Origin: Anthostomella pinea
Taxonomy: Eukaryota > Ascomycota > Sordariomycetes > Xylariales > Xylariaceae
Direction: 5' to 3'
Assembly (NCBI GenBank): GCA_963556695.1
Contig: CAUWAG010000018.1
Span: 2,170,001 to 2,234,000 of the forward strand
DNA length: 64,000 nucleotides
Numbering within the stretch: the first letter of the stretch is position 1; the number at the start of each line of letters is the position of its first letter. A program made the translations under genes and the position numbers. Of the stretch, positions 10,554 to 23,657 are shown piece by piece. Below the pieces are notes generated by a model. That model saw only the letters and a list, made by a program, of their open reading frames with translations. It was not told the DNA's origin and made no database searches.

Positions 10554-11552
10554 CGGAGGCAGGCTGTGATGGCCTCCTGTCTGGTGGCCGGTGCGGCAAT
10601 TCAGGCTAAGCTTTCGTGCCTATAGTGTAACCCTTCGTAGGGCTGTTCGTGACACGACGAGGCTCATGGGCATCATCTTGCATGGGCGAATCTAAGGTCA
10701 CAGCAATGCCCGGTGGGATTTCGTGTCAGGGACCGGCCGAGGGTACGAGGCCCCGGATCGCTTGTTCTTCGGATACAACACTGCCCTTACCAGCTACTAA
10801 GATGTTGACCTGCGTCTGAAGTGATCACATTCTAGGCTGTATTCTTGTTCTATCGGTGATTGTTTGCGATCATTTGGATTACCACACATCTGATCACAGG
10901 AGGGCGTCAAAGGCCGCAAGCACGCGCATGTCAGGCTGTAAGCCTAAAACGGCCCTCGAGACTTTGGCTTTGGGTTCCTATTCAGGAGACGGCGCCTTTC
11001 GAACAGACACAAATCCTCTAACACAGGCTCCCGTTTACCATGGCCTAGCTCCGTGGCCGCGGCCAGATATCAGATGAATTGCACCCATGTAGTTGCAACG
11101 GGATACGCACGATCTCGCAGGGCACATCCGAACAGCATGTGAGGAATTCAGAACCTTGGATGTGATGTCCTCGATCCTTGTATCTGTTCCACTCCGCCGT
11201 CCGGGGTAGTTCAGGGGGTGACCCTCGAGGCTCGAGCACGTAACCGGGGTTGACGTAACGCTCATGGCCCGTCCCGTCCACCCCATGTCTAAAAAGGGCA
11301 CCGTAACGGCTTAGCCTTATTGCCATCACCTATTGGCATTGGGGGGGGGGTTCTGATATTGATACCCCAAGTCGTTTTGCTGATTAGTGATTAGAGAGTG
11401 TGATTACTGATTGCCGGTAAGGTACCGGCGCAAAGTCCTGCATAAAGACGAAGAACAAATCGTAAAGCCTTCCGAAAACAGTGTTATTCTTGGTTAGGCG
11501 GCACTATTTCTATAGTCTTACCGGTTGAGTGAGGTCTGCATGTTGGAGAATA

Positions 11553-11717
11553 CCGCATACTTTTGCAGCTTGGCGGTCCCGGTCGTCTCCGAGCTCGCTC
11601 AGTTGAATTGGCTCCCCGCATTGATCTGCTGATGGTCAATCTGGGGAAGCCAACAGGAAGAAGAGTCTGGCGAGAAATCGGGGACCGCCAACCTGCCAAA
11701 TACCTAAACGTATGCGG
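11553..11717. mobile_element. MITE-like element 2, 165 bp, TIRs with TA duplication
   Basis: The left end reads CCGCATACTTTTGCAGCTTGG then CGGTCCC. The right end on the opposite strand reads CCGCATACGTTTAGG then GGCAGGTTGGCGGTCCC. Both ends are bordered by TA (11551-11552, 11718-11719). No coding capacity. The terminal match is over about 30 bp with an 8-10 base insertion in the right arm. Confidence 0.65.
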
Positions 11718-12411
11718 TATGCCTTAACCTGATCGTGATGCTTGGGTCCCTGTGGCGCCTCTCTTGCCACATACACACCCCAGTTGACTAGTATGCAATT
11801 CGATTCTTAGGTCATGGTGGAATACACGGACTCAAACTGGCAGTGACAGCTAGAATGAGAACTTGGGTTACATAGCAGAATTGCGCGGCAATCACTCTGC
11901 AGGTACATGTGTCCTCCGCTCTGGGTTCTATGTGATCTCCTTAGACATCCTGGACTGTTCCATGCCAAAAACCACCCGATAATCCCGAGTCAGGTAGCCT
12001 ACTCGATGCTTTAATGACTGACAGCGGCGGCTATCTCGAAAAGCCACCCAAGTAATACGCTGACAGGGGTGGGATGCTACGAAGCGAATGTTACCACGGC
12101 CCACAGAACATTTTCATATCCAAAAGGGAAGGGGGGTGCGTGGTCATCAGGCTAGGCCGCTTGCAGACAGACCGAATCAAGGGACCAAGCAGAGCCTCTT
12201 GTGTCAAGAGCATCGCTCATGGGGAGCAGAAGCTGCCGCCTTTCGGCCACGAGGTCGCATGGACAGGGTCCGGGGTATCAGTTCTGCCCAACATGCACTC
12301 CTTCGAGACGCGATGTCACCTTAACCCCTCGAACGCCGAACGGAATCGAGGAGATGCACGAGCTGACCCTTCCCTACTCATGGCGCACTCATACCACCTT
12401 ACATATACGAG

Positions 12412-12772
12412 TATAAAAACTTCATACTCTTGCTACCTAATTTTAGTGCGCTAAGTATGTACGGATTATACCGGCGCTTATAAGCCGCTTATAATTTAAT
12501 TATAATCGGATTATAATCGGATTATAGTCGGTTGAAGTTGATAGGTAAAGTTAAAGTCTATTAATAATTAAGGTTAATATTTAAAGCTTAAAGTTAATAA
12601 TTAAAGCTTCGAGTTAAAGTTAAAGCTTAAGGTTTTTTTTAAATATAATAAATAATATTGTAAGTAAGTTATAAGCGGATTATAAGCGGATTATAAGCGG
12701 ATAATAAGCGATTTATAGTTTTTATATATCTAGCGTACTAAAATTAGGTGGCAAGGGCATGAAGTATTCATA
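12412..12772. mobile_element. MITE-like element 3, about 360 bp, long TIRs and AT-rich core
   Basis: The left arm contains ACTTCATACTCTTGCTACC then TAATTTTAGTGCGCTAAGTAT; the right arm on the other strand contains ACTTCATGCCCTTGCCACC then TAATTTTAGTACGCTAGATAT, about 35 of 40 positions matching. Inside, CGGATTATAAT repeats near the left end and CGGATTATAAGC repeats near the right end give subterminal repeats. The core is very AT-rich (12480-12720). The outermost few bases are uncertain, so the ends may be off by 5-10 bp. Confidence 0.75.
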
Positions 12773-14333
12773 AGCTAAGTGGATACGAGCAGGGGTATAT
12801 TTAAAAGTTGAGAGGGCTCAGCCGGTGCATATACTCAACGGAATCAAAGACAGAGAATGGTGTTGAATGCACGGATGTTGATTGATTCTATTGATTGTTC
12901 TGCTCTGCGTGCAGAGATTGATCATCTGTCTTCTTGGTGGGTCAGATGCCCTGTGCGTCTCTGCCCCACTGGAGATCTTCCGGTATCTATTTTCCGGCTC
13001 CCATTCAACACCATTCAACACATTCGTGCTAGTATCTAACAAATGGAACTTCGTGATCCCACGCCCCCCACACGTCAAGTTATCAAGCCGCATGTAAGTG
13101 GGGAGTTATTACGCGGGCCAACCCAGACTATTCCGCCATGGCCCATCTGTATCCTTGCCCCTTGCCACTGCAGTAGGCTATCCTCCATGCGGCGAAGGGC
13201 TTGTGACTTGACAATTCCCGAGAATTCCGTCTTTTCGAAGTTATGCGAAAGGGGCAATCGGTTTTATATGGATTATGAACTGGAAAGACTCTGCGCGGAA
13301 GGGCTGACTGTAATCCTCGGCATTCGCTCGGCAGTCTCTCTTCGACCAGGTTAGAGAGATACATGGGTGCGGCGCGGGGGCTTCGGCCCGGCTTATTCCC
13401 ACGCTGGTCCAGGACGTCGCCGATAGTATGTCATCTGGACCGAGGGCGCGGTCTGCGTTTGACTGCTGCGAGCCAAGCCCTACACTGCAGAAATGGGGTG
13501 CAATGAGGTGCGTCAAAATCGGGTGATTTTGGCCGAATGTGGCCAGGCTTACTCAATGGCCGTACGACGCTGCGAGTGGCTTATCATGACATGTCAACTC
13601 ATCACGTACTCTACTCACGACACGAATGCGTTAAAACGATCCCAAAACAGGATGTAGGGATAAGTGCCTTCAGTTTCTCTGATCACGTAACTGGTCGCTC
13701 AGTGGAGGCAGTGGAGACGACTGGAAATCAACCCCCATCTCCAGATGCCCCAGCTAGGGTATTGCAGGTGCTATCGAAATATATCCACTGCCATACAGGC
13801 GTTCGATGCGATGCAGGGTAGCGGAGGCATGCCGGCTCCACCCGGACGACGTTTAGGAGCCGCTGTTGGTTCGTGGGAAATAACCCCTGACTATTCTTCA
13901 ACGGTAATCTGTCACTTCTGCTGTCTAGCTGCATAGCCCATTACTGATACACGTAGGCTACTGCACCGTGAGTGGCATGCAGACCGCCGGGTGGCTTCTT
14001 CTGTTCTGATCTAGTCGACTGACCTCACGTTGCCCGTTGATGCAGGAGAGGCATTGAAGCTCTGGAAGCTCGGTGGACGGGGGAATCAAGCCGACGACGC
14101 TCTCGCTCTCGCATCTTGATTTGGAACGCTGAGTGAGGACCCTGGGCGCTAACCTCCCATGCGACTTCCCACTTCCCACTTCCCGCCTTCGGTGCTGCTC
14201 TTCGGCATCTGTCAAGCCAGGGGGCAGATGTGGAGAAGCATGCATGTCCCAAAGGCACGTAAGATATAAGTCACCGAGTGTCCTCTACCCACAACCTTGG
14301 AGGTGCTGGATTTGTTCTCCCTTGTGTTCTTCT

Positions 14334-14339
14334 TATATA
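14334..14339 (+). promoter_or_regulatory. TATA-like box upstream of the PKS
   Basis: TATATA lies 155 bp upstream of the PKS start codon; a second TATATA-containing stretch lies near 14448, 45 bp upstream, too close to serve as the core promoter if the leader has usual length. This is a motif match only, without experimental support. Confidence 0.3.
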
Positions 14340-14493
14340 GGTGGCAGGCAACACTCTGAAGTCTGGCACTGCTGTAGGATTTTTGATTTTTGATTCGGTT
14401 CAACACGAAGGCAGAGGATCTTTCAACATCCCATTCAGCAGCCACTTTTATATACGCAGCTCCTCAGTAGTGTCACGAGGAAAGCAAGTGACA

Positions 14494-17400
14494 ATGGCAC
14501 ACGCACAACAAGACATCGAGGCGATCCTCGCCCAGGATGGCGCCATGCCCATCGCCATCGTGGGTGTCTCGGGCAGATTCCCAGGAGATGCGTCGACACC
14601 AGAGAAACTATGGGACATGGTCTCCCAGGGAAGAAGTGCGCTCACCGAGGTGCCGAAAGAACGCTACAACGTCGACGGATTCTACCATCCCAGCGGTGAA
14701 CATCAAGGCACAACGACTACACGAATGGGCCACTTCATTGAGTCGGACGTCGGTCTTTTCGACGCCCCCTTCTTCAAGATCTCTGCCCAGGAGGCACACG
14801 CCATGGACCCCCAGCAGAGACTTGCTCTCGAACTTGCGTACGAAGCCTTGGAATCAGGTACGGCGAAGCTCCTTCAAAGCTCATCGCGACATGAATTAAC
14901 AGAAACTTCGCAGCTGGCATGACCATCTCAGATATCGCGAAATCCACGATGGGTTGTTACATGGCAACCTGTGTTAGGGATTACGCCGCGATCCGCGCGA
15001 TCGATCCCGATGACTACCCGTAAGTGTAATCAGCCTTTCCAGACATTGTCCCCCGAGCTCACACCATTCAAGTCGATATGAAGCGAACGGTTCCATGGGT
15101 ACTGCTATGATTTCCAACAGAATATCGTGGTTCTTCGATATCAAGGGAGCCAGTTTGACTTTGGACACCGCCTGCTCGTCATCTCTCGTTGCTCTTCACT
15201 TGGCTGTGCAGGCCATTCGCACTGGAGAATCAAATTCGGTAAGCCAACATGACGATCCAGTCTTAGGGAGTATTCGTGTGCTGATAGCTTTGACCAACAT
15301 AGGCGCTTGTTGGTGCTACGAACTTGATTTTGATGCCGCACACGTCCAACCACCTGAGTACATTACAATTCTTGAGCCCGACAGGAAAGTCTCAGTCGTT
15401 CGACCACAGGGCCAATGGCTAGTAAATACTCCATATTCCTTTTCGTCTTGACTAACTACCCCGTTTCCCCTTTTCCATAAGGAGGGGGGAGCCGCGCCAC
15501 TTAGCGCAACGGGTCGGGCCGACGTCTTGGCTTAAGAATGACCGCTGACGGCCTAAACTTTTAGTTCCCGTGGTGAAGGTGTGTCCTTCATCGTCGTCAA
15601 GTCGTTGGCCGACGCCCTCAGAGACGGGGACGTCATTCGTGCAGTGGTCCGAGGTACATCTGTGACGCAAGACGGACGAACTCCCGGTAAGCCAGCAGGA
15701 GCTTCACAAGTTAACTCATCATCCTGGAACGTGCACTAATGATGATCACACAGGTATCAACTTGCCGTCTTCCGAATCCCAGGAAGAACTGATCAGAGCC
15801 GCATACGCCAACGCGGTCCTGGGCACTGAGGACACTACCTATTTCGAGGCTCACGGTCCCGGTAAGACTTGACACTCATGAGCGTTCTCACCTCACAGCT
15901 AACTCCATTCGTCCGCTAGGTACCCCTGCTGGAGATCCTCTCGAAACTTCTGCTATTGCGAAGGTGTTCGGAAAGCACCGATCTCCTGAAGATCCCCTAC
16001 ACATCGGATCAGTCAAATCAAACATTGGCCATTTAGAAGCCGGTGCTGGTCTTGCGGGTCTCACGAAAGCGTTATACGCCCTGGAGAAGGGACAGATCCC
16101 TCCCAACATTTGGTTTGAAAAGCCCCATCCTAAGATTCACCTGAAGGAATGGAACCTTGCAGTAAGTCACCCAACACCTGAATGCAGGTCCGGCTGTAGT
16201 GTCCGCTGACACTGATTATCATCAAGGTCCCTACATCACTGGTCCCATGGCCGACAGATGGCTTGCGTAGAGCCAGTATCAACTCTTTCGGCTATGGCGG
16301 AACGAACGCCCATTGCATTCTGGACGATGCGTACCACTACCTTAGCAGCCGAGGCCTCACAGGAAAACACAACACTGCCACAGTCGTTCCGCGGCTCGAA
16401 AAGCCAGCGGATGGGCTTGACTCGCCCGACACCGACTCGGCTTCAGACACTGGTGTCGTAAACTCGGAAGTAGCCAGTGCCGGTGACAGCGGGACTCCGG
16501 TCTCCGATATCTCGGAGGACCTGGGCGAAATTTCGTCTACCCCCCAGCTCCTCGTATGGTCCTCTCACGAGCAAAGCGGCATTGGCAGAACCGCTGCGAA
16601 CCTGCAAGCATATCTCAAAGAAACTGATTCTCTACCCTCGGAGCAGCCGACTTTGCTGAAACGACTGGGCTACACCTTATCGGCTCGCCGTAGCAGACTG
16701 CCATGGTCGTCGTTCGTGGTGGCGTCGGATCTGGCAGAAACAGTCAAGGAGTTGGAGACACCTAGCAAGCCACTGCGGCCTGCTGTCGACCTCTGCACGA
16801 TCTTCGTGTTTACTGGTCAAGGTGCTCAGTGGTTCGGCATGGGTCGCGAACTCATGGCCTACCGGACGTACAGGACCCGTATGGAAGAAGCGGCGGCGCA
16901 TCTCAAAACCCTCGGATGCGAATGGGACTTAATCGAGGAACTCTCTGCCTCGCAAGCCGATTCGCGCGTGAACGAGCCCCAGATCAGCCAGCCGGCGTGT
17001 ACCGCCGTCCAAGTCGGCCTTGTTGATCTCCTCAAGGAGTGGGGTGTGACGCCTTCAGTCACCCTTGGTCACTCCAGTGGTGAGATTGGTGCGGCGTACG
17101 CCAAGGGTGCTCTGTCAAGAGAGACCGCATGGACAGTCGCTTACCACCGTGGACGTCTCTCCTCCAGCCTCCAAATCACCGGAGCTATGTTGGCTGTCGC
17201 GCTAGGCGAAGATGAGGTGAAGCCGTTCATTGACCAGTGCACTACGGACCCCAAGCCAGTGGTGGCTTGCATCAACAGTCCCCAGAGCGTGACCCTATCG
17301 GGTAGCGTAGAAGGCATCGACCAAGCGGTGGAAATCATCGGCAGCCAGGCTTGGGCCAGGAAGCTTCTCGTCAAGACACCATACCACAGCCCTTTCATGA

Positions 17401-20400
17401 GGGCACTCGCTGAGCCATACTACGAGTCCATGCAAGGCATTACTGGCGGTACACCTACAGCGACCCGCATGTTTTCGTCCGTCACTGGCAAGGAGATCGA
17501 CGATGCCGATCTCATCAACCCTCAGTACTGGGTGGACAACATGGTCTGCGCTGTCAAGTTCAGTCACGCCTTGGACGCAGCTCTGAATGACGAAGCAGTT
17601 CTCGGCAAATCCCTTGCATTCATCGAGGTCGGACCCCACGGCGCCCTCCAAGGCCCAATCAAGCAGATCTTGAAGGCGCAAAAGGAACAACCTCAAGACT
17701 TCAATATGCTAAGTCTGCTGATGCGGAAAGAGGATGCCATCCGCACAACGCTCAAGGGCGTGGGTATCATCTTCCAGAAGGGCTACCCGGTTGATGTCAG
17801 CAAAGCGAACCACGTTGACTCGAAGCAAGAGATGCCGGCGCACCTCGTGGACCTGCCTCCCTTCTCCTGGAACCACAATTCTAGATACTGGTACGAGACC
17901 GCCATGTCGACTGCGTACCGGAACCGGAAGGAGCCCAAGCACGACTTGCTCGGAGCGCGCGATGTGTTCTCCAACGATGGCGAGCCAGCCTGGCGAAACT
18001 ACTTGCGCCCTTCGGAGCTTCCATGGGCCAGGCACCATGGAGTTGGTGACAAGTTCCTGTTCTCTGCTGCAGGCTTCCTGACTATGGTTGTCGAAGCCGT
18101 GCGCCAGACTGCGGAGCCCGGCAAGACGATCGAGGCCATCCAGTTCCGAGATGTCTTCCCCGGAGCAGCGATCATCCTCAACGACTCCGAGGACAGCCCT
18201 ATCGAGACGAAGCTTCAGCTGCGGAACTGGCGTCTGGCCTCCCGATCTCTGACGACATACTGGAAGGAGTTCAGCATCTCAAGCCGGACGCGCGATGGCA
18301 CCTGGTCTCAGCACAGCACCGGTTTGGTCTCGCTGAAATACGCATCTGACAACCACGCGTCCACCTTCGCCGACGAAAACGCCTCTTTCGCCGAGACGTA
18401 CCGTCAGGAGTACTCGCGCATCAAGGATGCTGACCTCAAGCCCCACAGCGGCTCTGAGTTCTACTCCAAGTTCGAGAAGATGGGCATGCAATGGGGCGAG
18501 ACGTTCCAGAACCTGGTCGAGTCGAGCGCGGCCGGCAACGCCGTCACCGCCACGCTGAAGGTGCCCGACACCAAGTCCTGGATGCCTGCCAACGTCGAGT
18601 CGCCCAACGTCATCCACCCCGCCACGCTTGACGGCATCTTCCACATGCTTCTGGCCTGCGACGGCGTCGAGAAGATCACAGTGCCCAAGTACATTGAGCG
18701 CATCTATCTCTCGACCAAGTTGCCGACCGAGCCAGGTTCTAAGCTCCAAGGTTTCGCTGAGATCAAGGAGAAGTGGGCCGATGGCACCAACGGCACCGTT
18801 GTCCTGTCTGACGAGAAGTGGGATGAGCCTCTGCTCATCTTCGAGGGCTTGAAGTCGACAGACTACAACTCCGACTCCAAGGATGAAGAGGATGCCGAGG
18901 CCAAGATCGAGGCAGTCAAGAAGCTGGGTGCCTACTCGACGTGGCACGTCGACGTTGAGAACTCCCCTGAGGCCACCAAGGCCATCTTGGAGAAGGCCGT
19001 CAGCAGCGCTCCTCAGATCCTGTACGACACTGTCCAAGACTTGGAATGGGGCGCTTACATCGTCTGCAAACGCATGACCCAGCGCTTCACCGATGAAGAT
19101 TCCAAGCGCATGGCGCCGCACCACCTCGTCTTCTACAACTACATGAAGCGCCAGTGCGACCTCGGCAAGGCGGGCGAGCTGCCCTGTCAGACCCCTGAGT
19201 GGTCGACCGCCAGCAAGGCCGTCGAGGACGAGGTGCTGTCCCGTGTTGCCGCGGCCAGTCTCGAGGGAAAGATGATGTGCCGCATCAACGACAACGTCGA
19301 GAGCGTGCTACTGGGCGAGATCGAGCCGTGGGAGCTGATGAACCACGACAATGCGCTGAACGACATGTACAGATACGGTCTGTCTGATGAGCGTACGCCC
19401 GCTGTCCAGTGCGAGTACATCAGCCGCCTTTCGCACAAGCGACCGCTGCGTATCCTCGAGGTCGGAGCCGGTACTGGTAGTGCCACCAGTCGCATCCTCG
19501 CCGCTCTCGGGCCTGAGGTTGCTGGTCGCCTGACAAAGTACACCTATACCGATATCAGTGGTTCCTTTTTTGCCGAGGCCGCGGAAGAGTTCAAGGACTA
19601 CCGCGCCATGATGGACTTCAAGGTCTTGAACATCGAGAACGAGCCTGCCCAGCAAGGTTTCGAGGAGGGCTCATACGACGTAGTCGTTGCCTTCCAAGTC
19701 CTCCACGCCACTTCGTCTATTAGCACCACCCTGGCCAACTGCAAGAGGCTCCTCAAGCCAGGCGGACACCTGATCGCCACAGAGTTGACCAGCAAGATCG
19801 CCAGACGTTCAGTCGTCTTCGGTGTACTGGCCGGTTGGTGGCTCGGCGAGGCCGACGACCGACTATGGGGTCCCGAGCTCTCTGAGGAGGGCTGGGATGA
19901 GCGCCTCAAGGCCGTCGGGTTCTCCGGCGTTGACCTGTGCTTCCGCGATCGCGAGGATGTCGGCTGGTCTTCTTCCCTGGTTGCGTCGACTGTTCCTCTT
20001 GAGTCGGAAGTCATCCCGGTGAAGAATGTCACCATCATTAAATCGTCCGAGGAGTCGTCCCACACCAAGGCTCTGATCGAGCAGCTTTCCAAGAAGCTCA
20101 CAGCCGACGGCGCGACGGTAGAAGAGAAGACACTGTCAGAGCTCGCGAGCGCAGATCTGACTAAGTCAAGATGCATCGTCGCCACCGAACTCGACAAGCC
20201 CATCTTAGCTCACCTTGATCAGTCTGAGTTCGACGCTATCAAGAACGTGTTCGCTCGGTCGGAGGGTACTCTCTGGCTGACAAACGGAGGTTTCACCATC
20301 GACAGCCGAGATCCCGAGCTCAACATGATCACGGGTCTCGCACGAACAGTCCGCGGTGAAGACCCGCAGATCCGCCTGACCTGCCTGGATCTCGACCCTG

Positions 20401-22857
20401 ATCTACCGCTCGAGGCCGAATCCGTAACCGACACAGTGCTGAAGGTCCTCAAGCTCAACGGAGACGCGAGCAACGCCGACCACGAGTTCGCGGAGCGCAA
20501 CGGCTCCCTCCACATCCTGCGTGTCTGCACCAACGAGACGCTCACCAGACTGCTGAAGCCCAGCGAGAATGACGATAGTCACCTGTCGATGCAGCCCCTC
20601 AAGCAAGAGGGCCGCCCATTGAAGCTCGGAATCAAGGCTACCGGTGAGCTGGACAGCTTCCACTTCAGCGACGACACCGAGTACGCCACGCCCCTGGGCG
20701 ACGACGAGGTCGAGATCGAGGTCAAGGCCGTCGGTCTCGACCAGTACGACATGGTCGTCGCCGTGGGTCAGATCTGGGACGTCAACCTCGGCATCGAGTG
20801 CAGTGGTGTCGTGTCTAGGCTTGGAAAGGACGTCACCAACTTCGCCGTAGGAGACCGCGTCCTGACATGTGGTAACGGCTGGTACAAGACCTACATCCGC
20901 AACAACCAGGCGATGTTCCAGAAGCTGCCCGAGTCGTTATCCTTCGAAGAGGGCGCGACGCTCATGATTGCGTACGGAACAGCCGCCTACAGTATCTTCA
21001 ACGCCGCTCGCCTCGAGGCCGGCGAGACGATCCTGATCCACTCCGCGGCCGACGTCCTCGGACAAGCTGCCATCAACATGGCGCAGCACATCGGTGCCGA
21101 GGTGCTCGTGACGGTCTCATCCGAGACAGAGAAGAACCTGCTCAAGGAGACCCACGGCATCCCTGACGACCACATCTTCAGCAACAAGGACGCGGGCTTC
21201 GTGCAGGGCATCAAGCGCGTAACCAAGGGCCAGGGCGTCCAGGTCGTCATCAACTCGCTGACGGGCGAGCTGCTGCGGCAGACCTGGCACTGCATCGCGC
21301 CCTTCGGCCGCTTCATCGAGCTCGGCGTCAAGGACATCAAGAGCAACACGGGGCTGGACATGGTGCCTTTCCTCAACAACGCGAGCTTCGCCGGCGTCAA
21401 CGTGCTGGCCATGTACCGCACGAACCCGCGCGTGTCCGCCCGCCTCATGGCCGACGTGCTCAAGTACTACGCGCAGGGCGTCTTCAAGCTCGTCAAGCCC
21501 CTGAACGTCAAGAAGTTCTCCGAGATCGCCGACGCGTTCCGCATGCTGCAGTCGCGGAGATACGTCGGCAAGGTCGTCCTGCAGGCCGTTGATGATGATG
21601 TCGTCCCTGTCACTCAGGGCAAGAAGCCTGAGCTGACGCTGTCGCCTGAGGCGACGTACCTCATCCCGGGTGGTACTGGTGGTCTCGGTCGCCCGCTTCT
21701 CCTCTGGATGGCTAAGAAGGGGGCCAAGTACTTGGCCGTGACTTCTCGTTCCGGCGCCAAAGACCCTGAGGTACAGAAGATTCTCGAGGAGCTGGCCAAC
21801 CTCGGTGTGAAGACCAAGGTCTTTGCTGCCGACATCGGTGACGAGGCGCAGTGCCAGAATGTGTTGGACGAGCTGGCAGCGGCCGACTTCCCTGCCATCA
21901 AGGGTACCATGGTCCTAGCGATGAACGTCCAGGTAAGTCTTTTCCCGGATCCGATGACAGTATGAACTCAACTAACTGAAATAGGACTCCATGTTCGACA
22001 CCATGTCCCTCGACGCCTGGCACGGCGCCATCCGGCCCAAGTACAAGGTGACGACGAACCTGCACCGCCTGCTGCCCAAGGACCTCGACTTCTTCATCTG
22101 CATGTCGTCGTCGGCGGGACAGATCGGCTCGATCGCGCAGAGCAACTACAACACGGGCAACGTGTACCAGGACGCCATCATGCACCACCGGCGCGCGCAG
22201 GGGCTCGCCGGCACGTCGATCGACCTGGGCTGGATGGGCGACATCGGGTTCGTGTCCGACGGCGGCAAGGTGCCCGAGATCGTGCGCATCGGCGCGCCGC
22301 AGATCTTCTCGCCGCAGCTGTACGCCGTCCTCGAGGGCGCCATGGCGTCGAGTGGCCAGGGTACGAGCAGCAAATTCCGCAACCAGCCGATCCTCGGGCT
22401 GGCCAGCGGCGGTCTCGTCAAGGCCAACGGCTTCGACGAGCCATACTGGTTCGCTGACGCGCGGTTCGCGCCCATGCGCGTCTACGACACGCAGAACCTG
22501 ACCTCGAGCGGGGCCGCGAAGGCCAGCAGCGCGGGCAGCGTCGACCTGGCGGCCGTGCTGGGCGCGGCCAAGAGCATGCCGGACGTGGTGAGCGTCGTGT
22601 GCGCGGCGCTGATGGCCAAGCTGGCCAAGGGCCTGATGATGGAGCTCGAGGACCTCGACACGAGCCGGCCCATCAACACGTACGGCGTCGACAGTCTCGT
22701 GGCGGTCGACATCCGCGCGTGGGCGCTCAAGGACCTGCAGAGCGTCGTGCACGTGTCCGAGATCCTGAAGAACGTGCCCATGGTCGAGCTGGCGGCGCAT
22801 ATCGCTTCCAAGTCGAAGTTCTTGCCGGCTGCGCTGCAGGAGAAAGCGGCTGCTTGA
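14494..22857 (+). CDS. Highly reducing type I polyketide synthase (KS-AT-DH-cMeT-ER-KR-ACP), nine exons
   Basis: Iterative enzyme building a reduced, C-methylated polyketide from acetyl/malonyl-CoA and SAM. Exons: 14494-14857, 14914-15019, 15073-15238, 15303-15421, 15565-15686, 15754-15861, 15920-16161, 16227-21932, 21985-22857; all phases join, giving 2601 aa. KS: DTACSSS (Cys about 191), [33 protein letters not shown] and [12 protein letters not shown] (Ser about 692). [19 protein letters not shown] at about 1010, with second catalytic site [10 protein letters not shown]. cMe[12 protein letters not shown] (about 1487). [10 protein letters not shown] and [13 protein letters not shown] (about 2015). 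[19 protein letters not shown] and [24 protein letters not shown] (phosphopantetheine Ser about 2548). There is no thioesterase, reductase or condensation domain, so release must need another factor. Oddities: HGTGT is HGPGT, the DH motif lacks the usual Gly and Pro, and the ER GGVG is DVLG. The product is unknown. Confidence 0.95.
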
Positions 22858-23657
22858 GGGATAAGTTACAGGGGGCGAAGGGGGGCCCGGGATAGAGGTT
22901 GGCGGGTTGAGGGAGAGAGTAGAATGTATCCTAGATCTTTAGACTCGGCCATAGCGTTTCATTTGTTTCCAATTAGCGTTTCGATCTTTCAATCCAGTCC
23001 CAACTGCAATTCACACCAAGTGCCATGTGTTGTTGGCTTCCTGAACTAGGGGCCCGCCGTCTGCGCCTCTCACGATCCGTGTACTATCAATCAAATCAGG
23101 GGTAGTTAGGGTTCAGTCAGTTCAATCAAGGGGTCTTTGCGCTAACTCCAATTCAATCAAAGGGTCCTCTCAGAGGACTCCTCTCCACCTTCGCCGTCAT
23201 CTCCGACGCCGAAACCCAGGCTGGCATCAGCCGCCTTGTTATAAAAGCGAAGCGTGTGAGCTGGCCCATTGGGACCAGCCCCCATTGCCCTGACGGCTAC
23301 CTCGGAGTGGGCGACTTCTACTATCACGGATGGAACGCGAGCGCACAACGGTTACAATAGGGGTTCTTACGGCAACGGTCGACACCTCGCTGCGTACTAC
23401 GGCTCCGCGGTCGCCTACATGTGCTCATATTCGAGCAGCGGCAACCCCAGCTCCCGCGACGAGTGGGCGGCGGCTGTCGATTGGACCGAAGGATCGTGCT
23501 CTGGAGGGTACGTACACAAACAGAATGCATGACTGGTAACGTGGTGATAAATGCAAAGGCCATAGTCTCGTCCAACGTGAGTGAATGATCCAACACAAGC
23601 TTCACACCAGACTTTTCCTCCAAGCAGTTTCATAACGTCGATCACGATGCCCTAAGT
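22858..23657. other. Intergenic between convergent PKS and SAT4-type gene
   Basis: Holds the PKS 3' flank and nothing I can assign. Short direct repeats related to ttcaatcaa(a)gggtc occur at about 23119-23165. Open frames around 23269-23645 have no recognisable domain. Confidence 0.5.

Larger units (their letters stand above)
6837..14493. other. 7.6-kb gene-free accessory region upstream of the PKS
   Basis: No open frame here has a recognisable domain, and none joins across plausible introns into a protein. The stretch instead contains three TIR-bearing elements, a 55-bp repeat in three copies, a 118-bp tandem duplication and low-complexity tracts, listed separately. Base composition changes abruptly, with AT-rich islands at about 9550-9900 and 12420-12740. 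The parts without listed elements (about 8100-9400, 9960-10300, 10560-11550, 11720-12400, 12780-14300) show nothing I can name; they may be old transposon remains. Confidence 0.7.

Noticed and set aside
18279..19124. 281-codon antisense frame inside the PKS
   Set aside because: It mirrors the sense codons of the DH to linker region, has no domain of its own, and GC-rich third positions on the sense strand create such frames.
21898..22800. 300-codon antisense frame inside the last PKS exons
   Set aside because: Same reason: composition is Arg/Val/Asp/His-rich, as expected from antisense of KR/ACP codons, with no motif.
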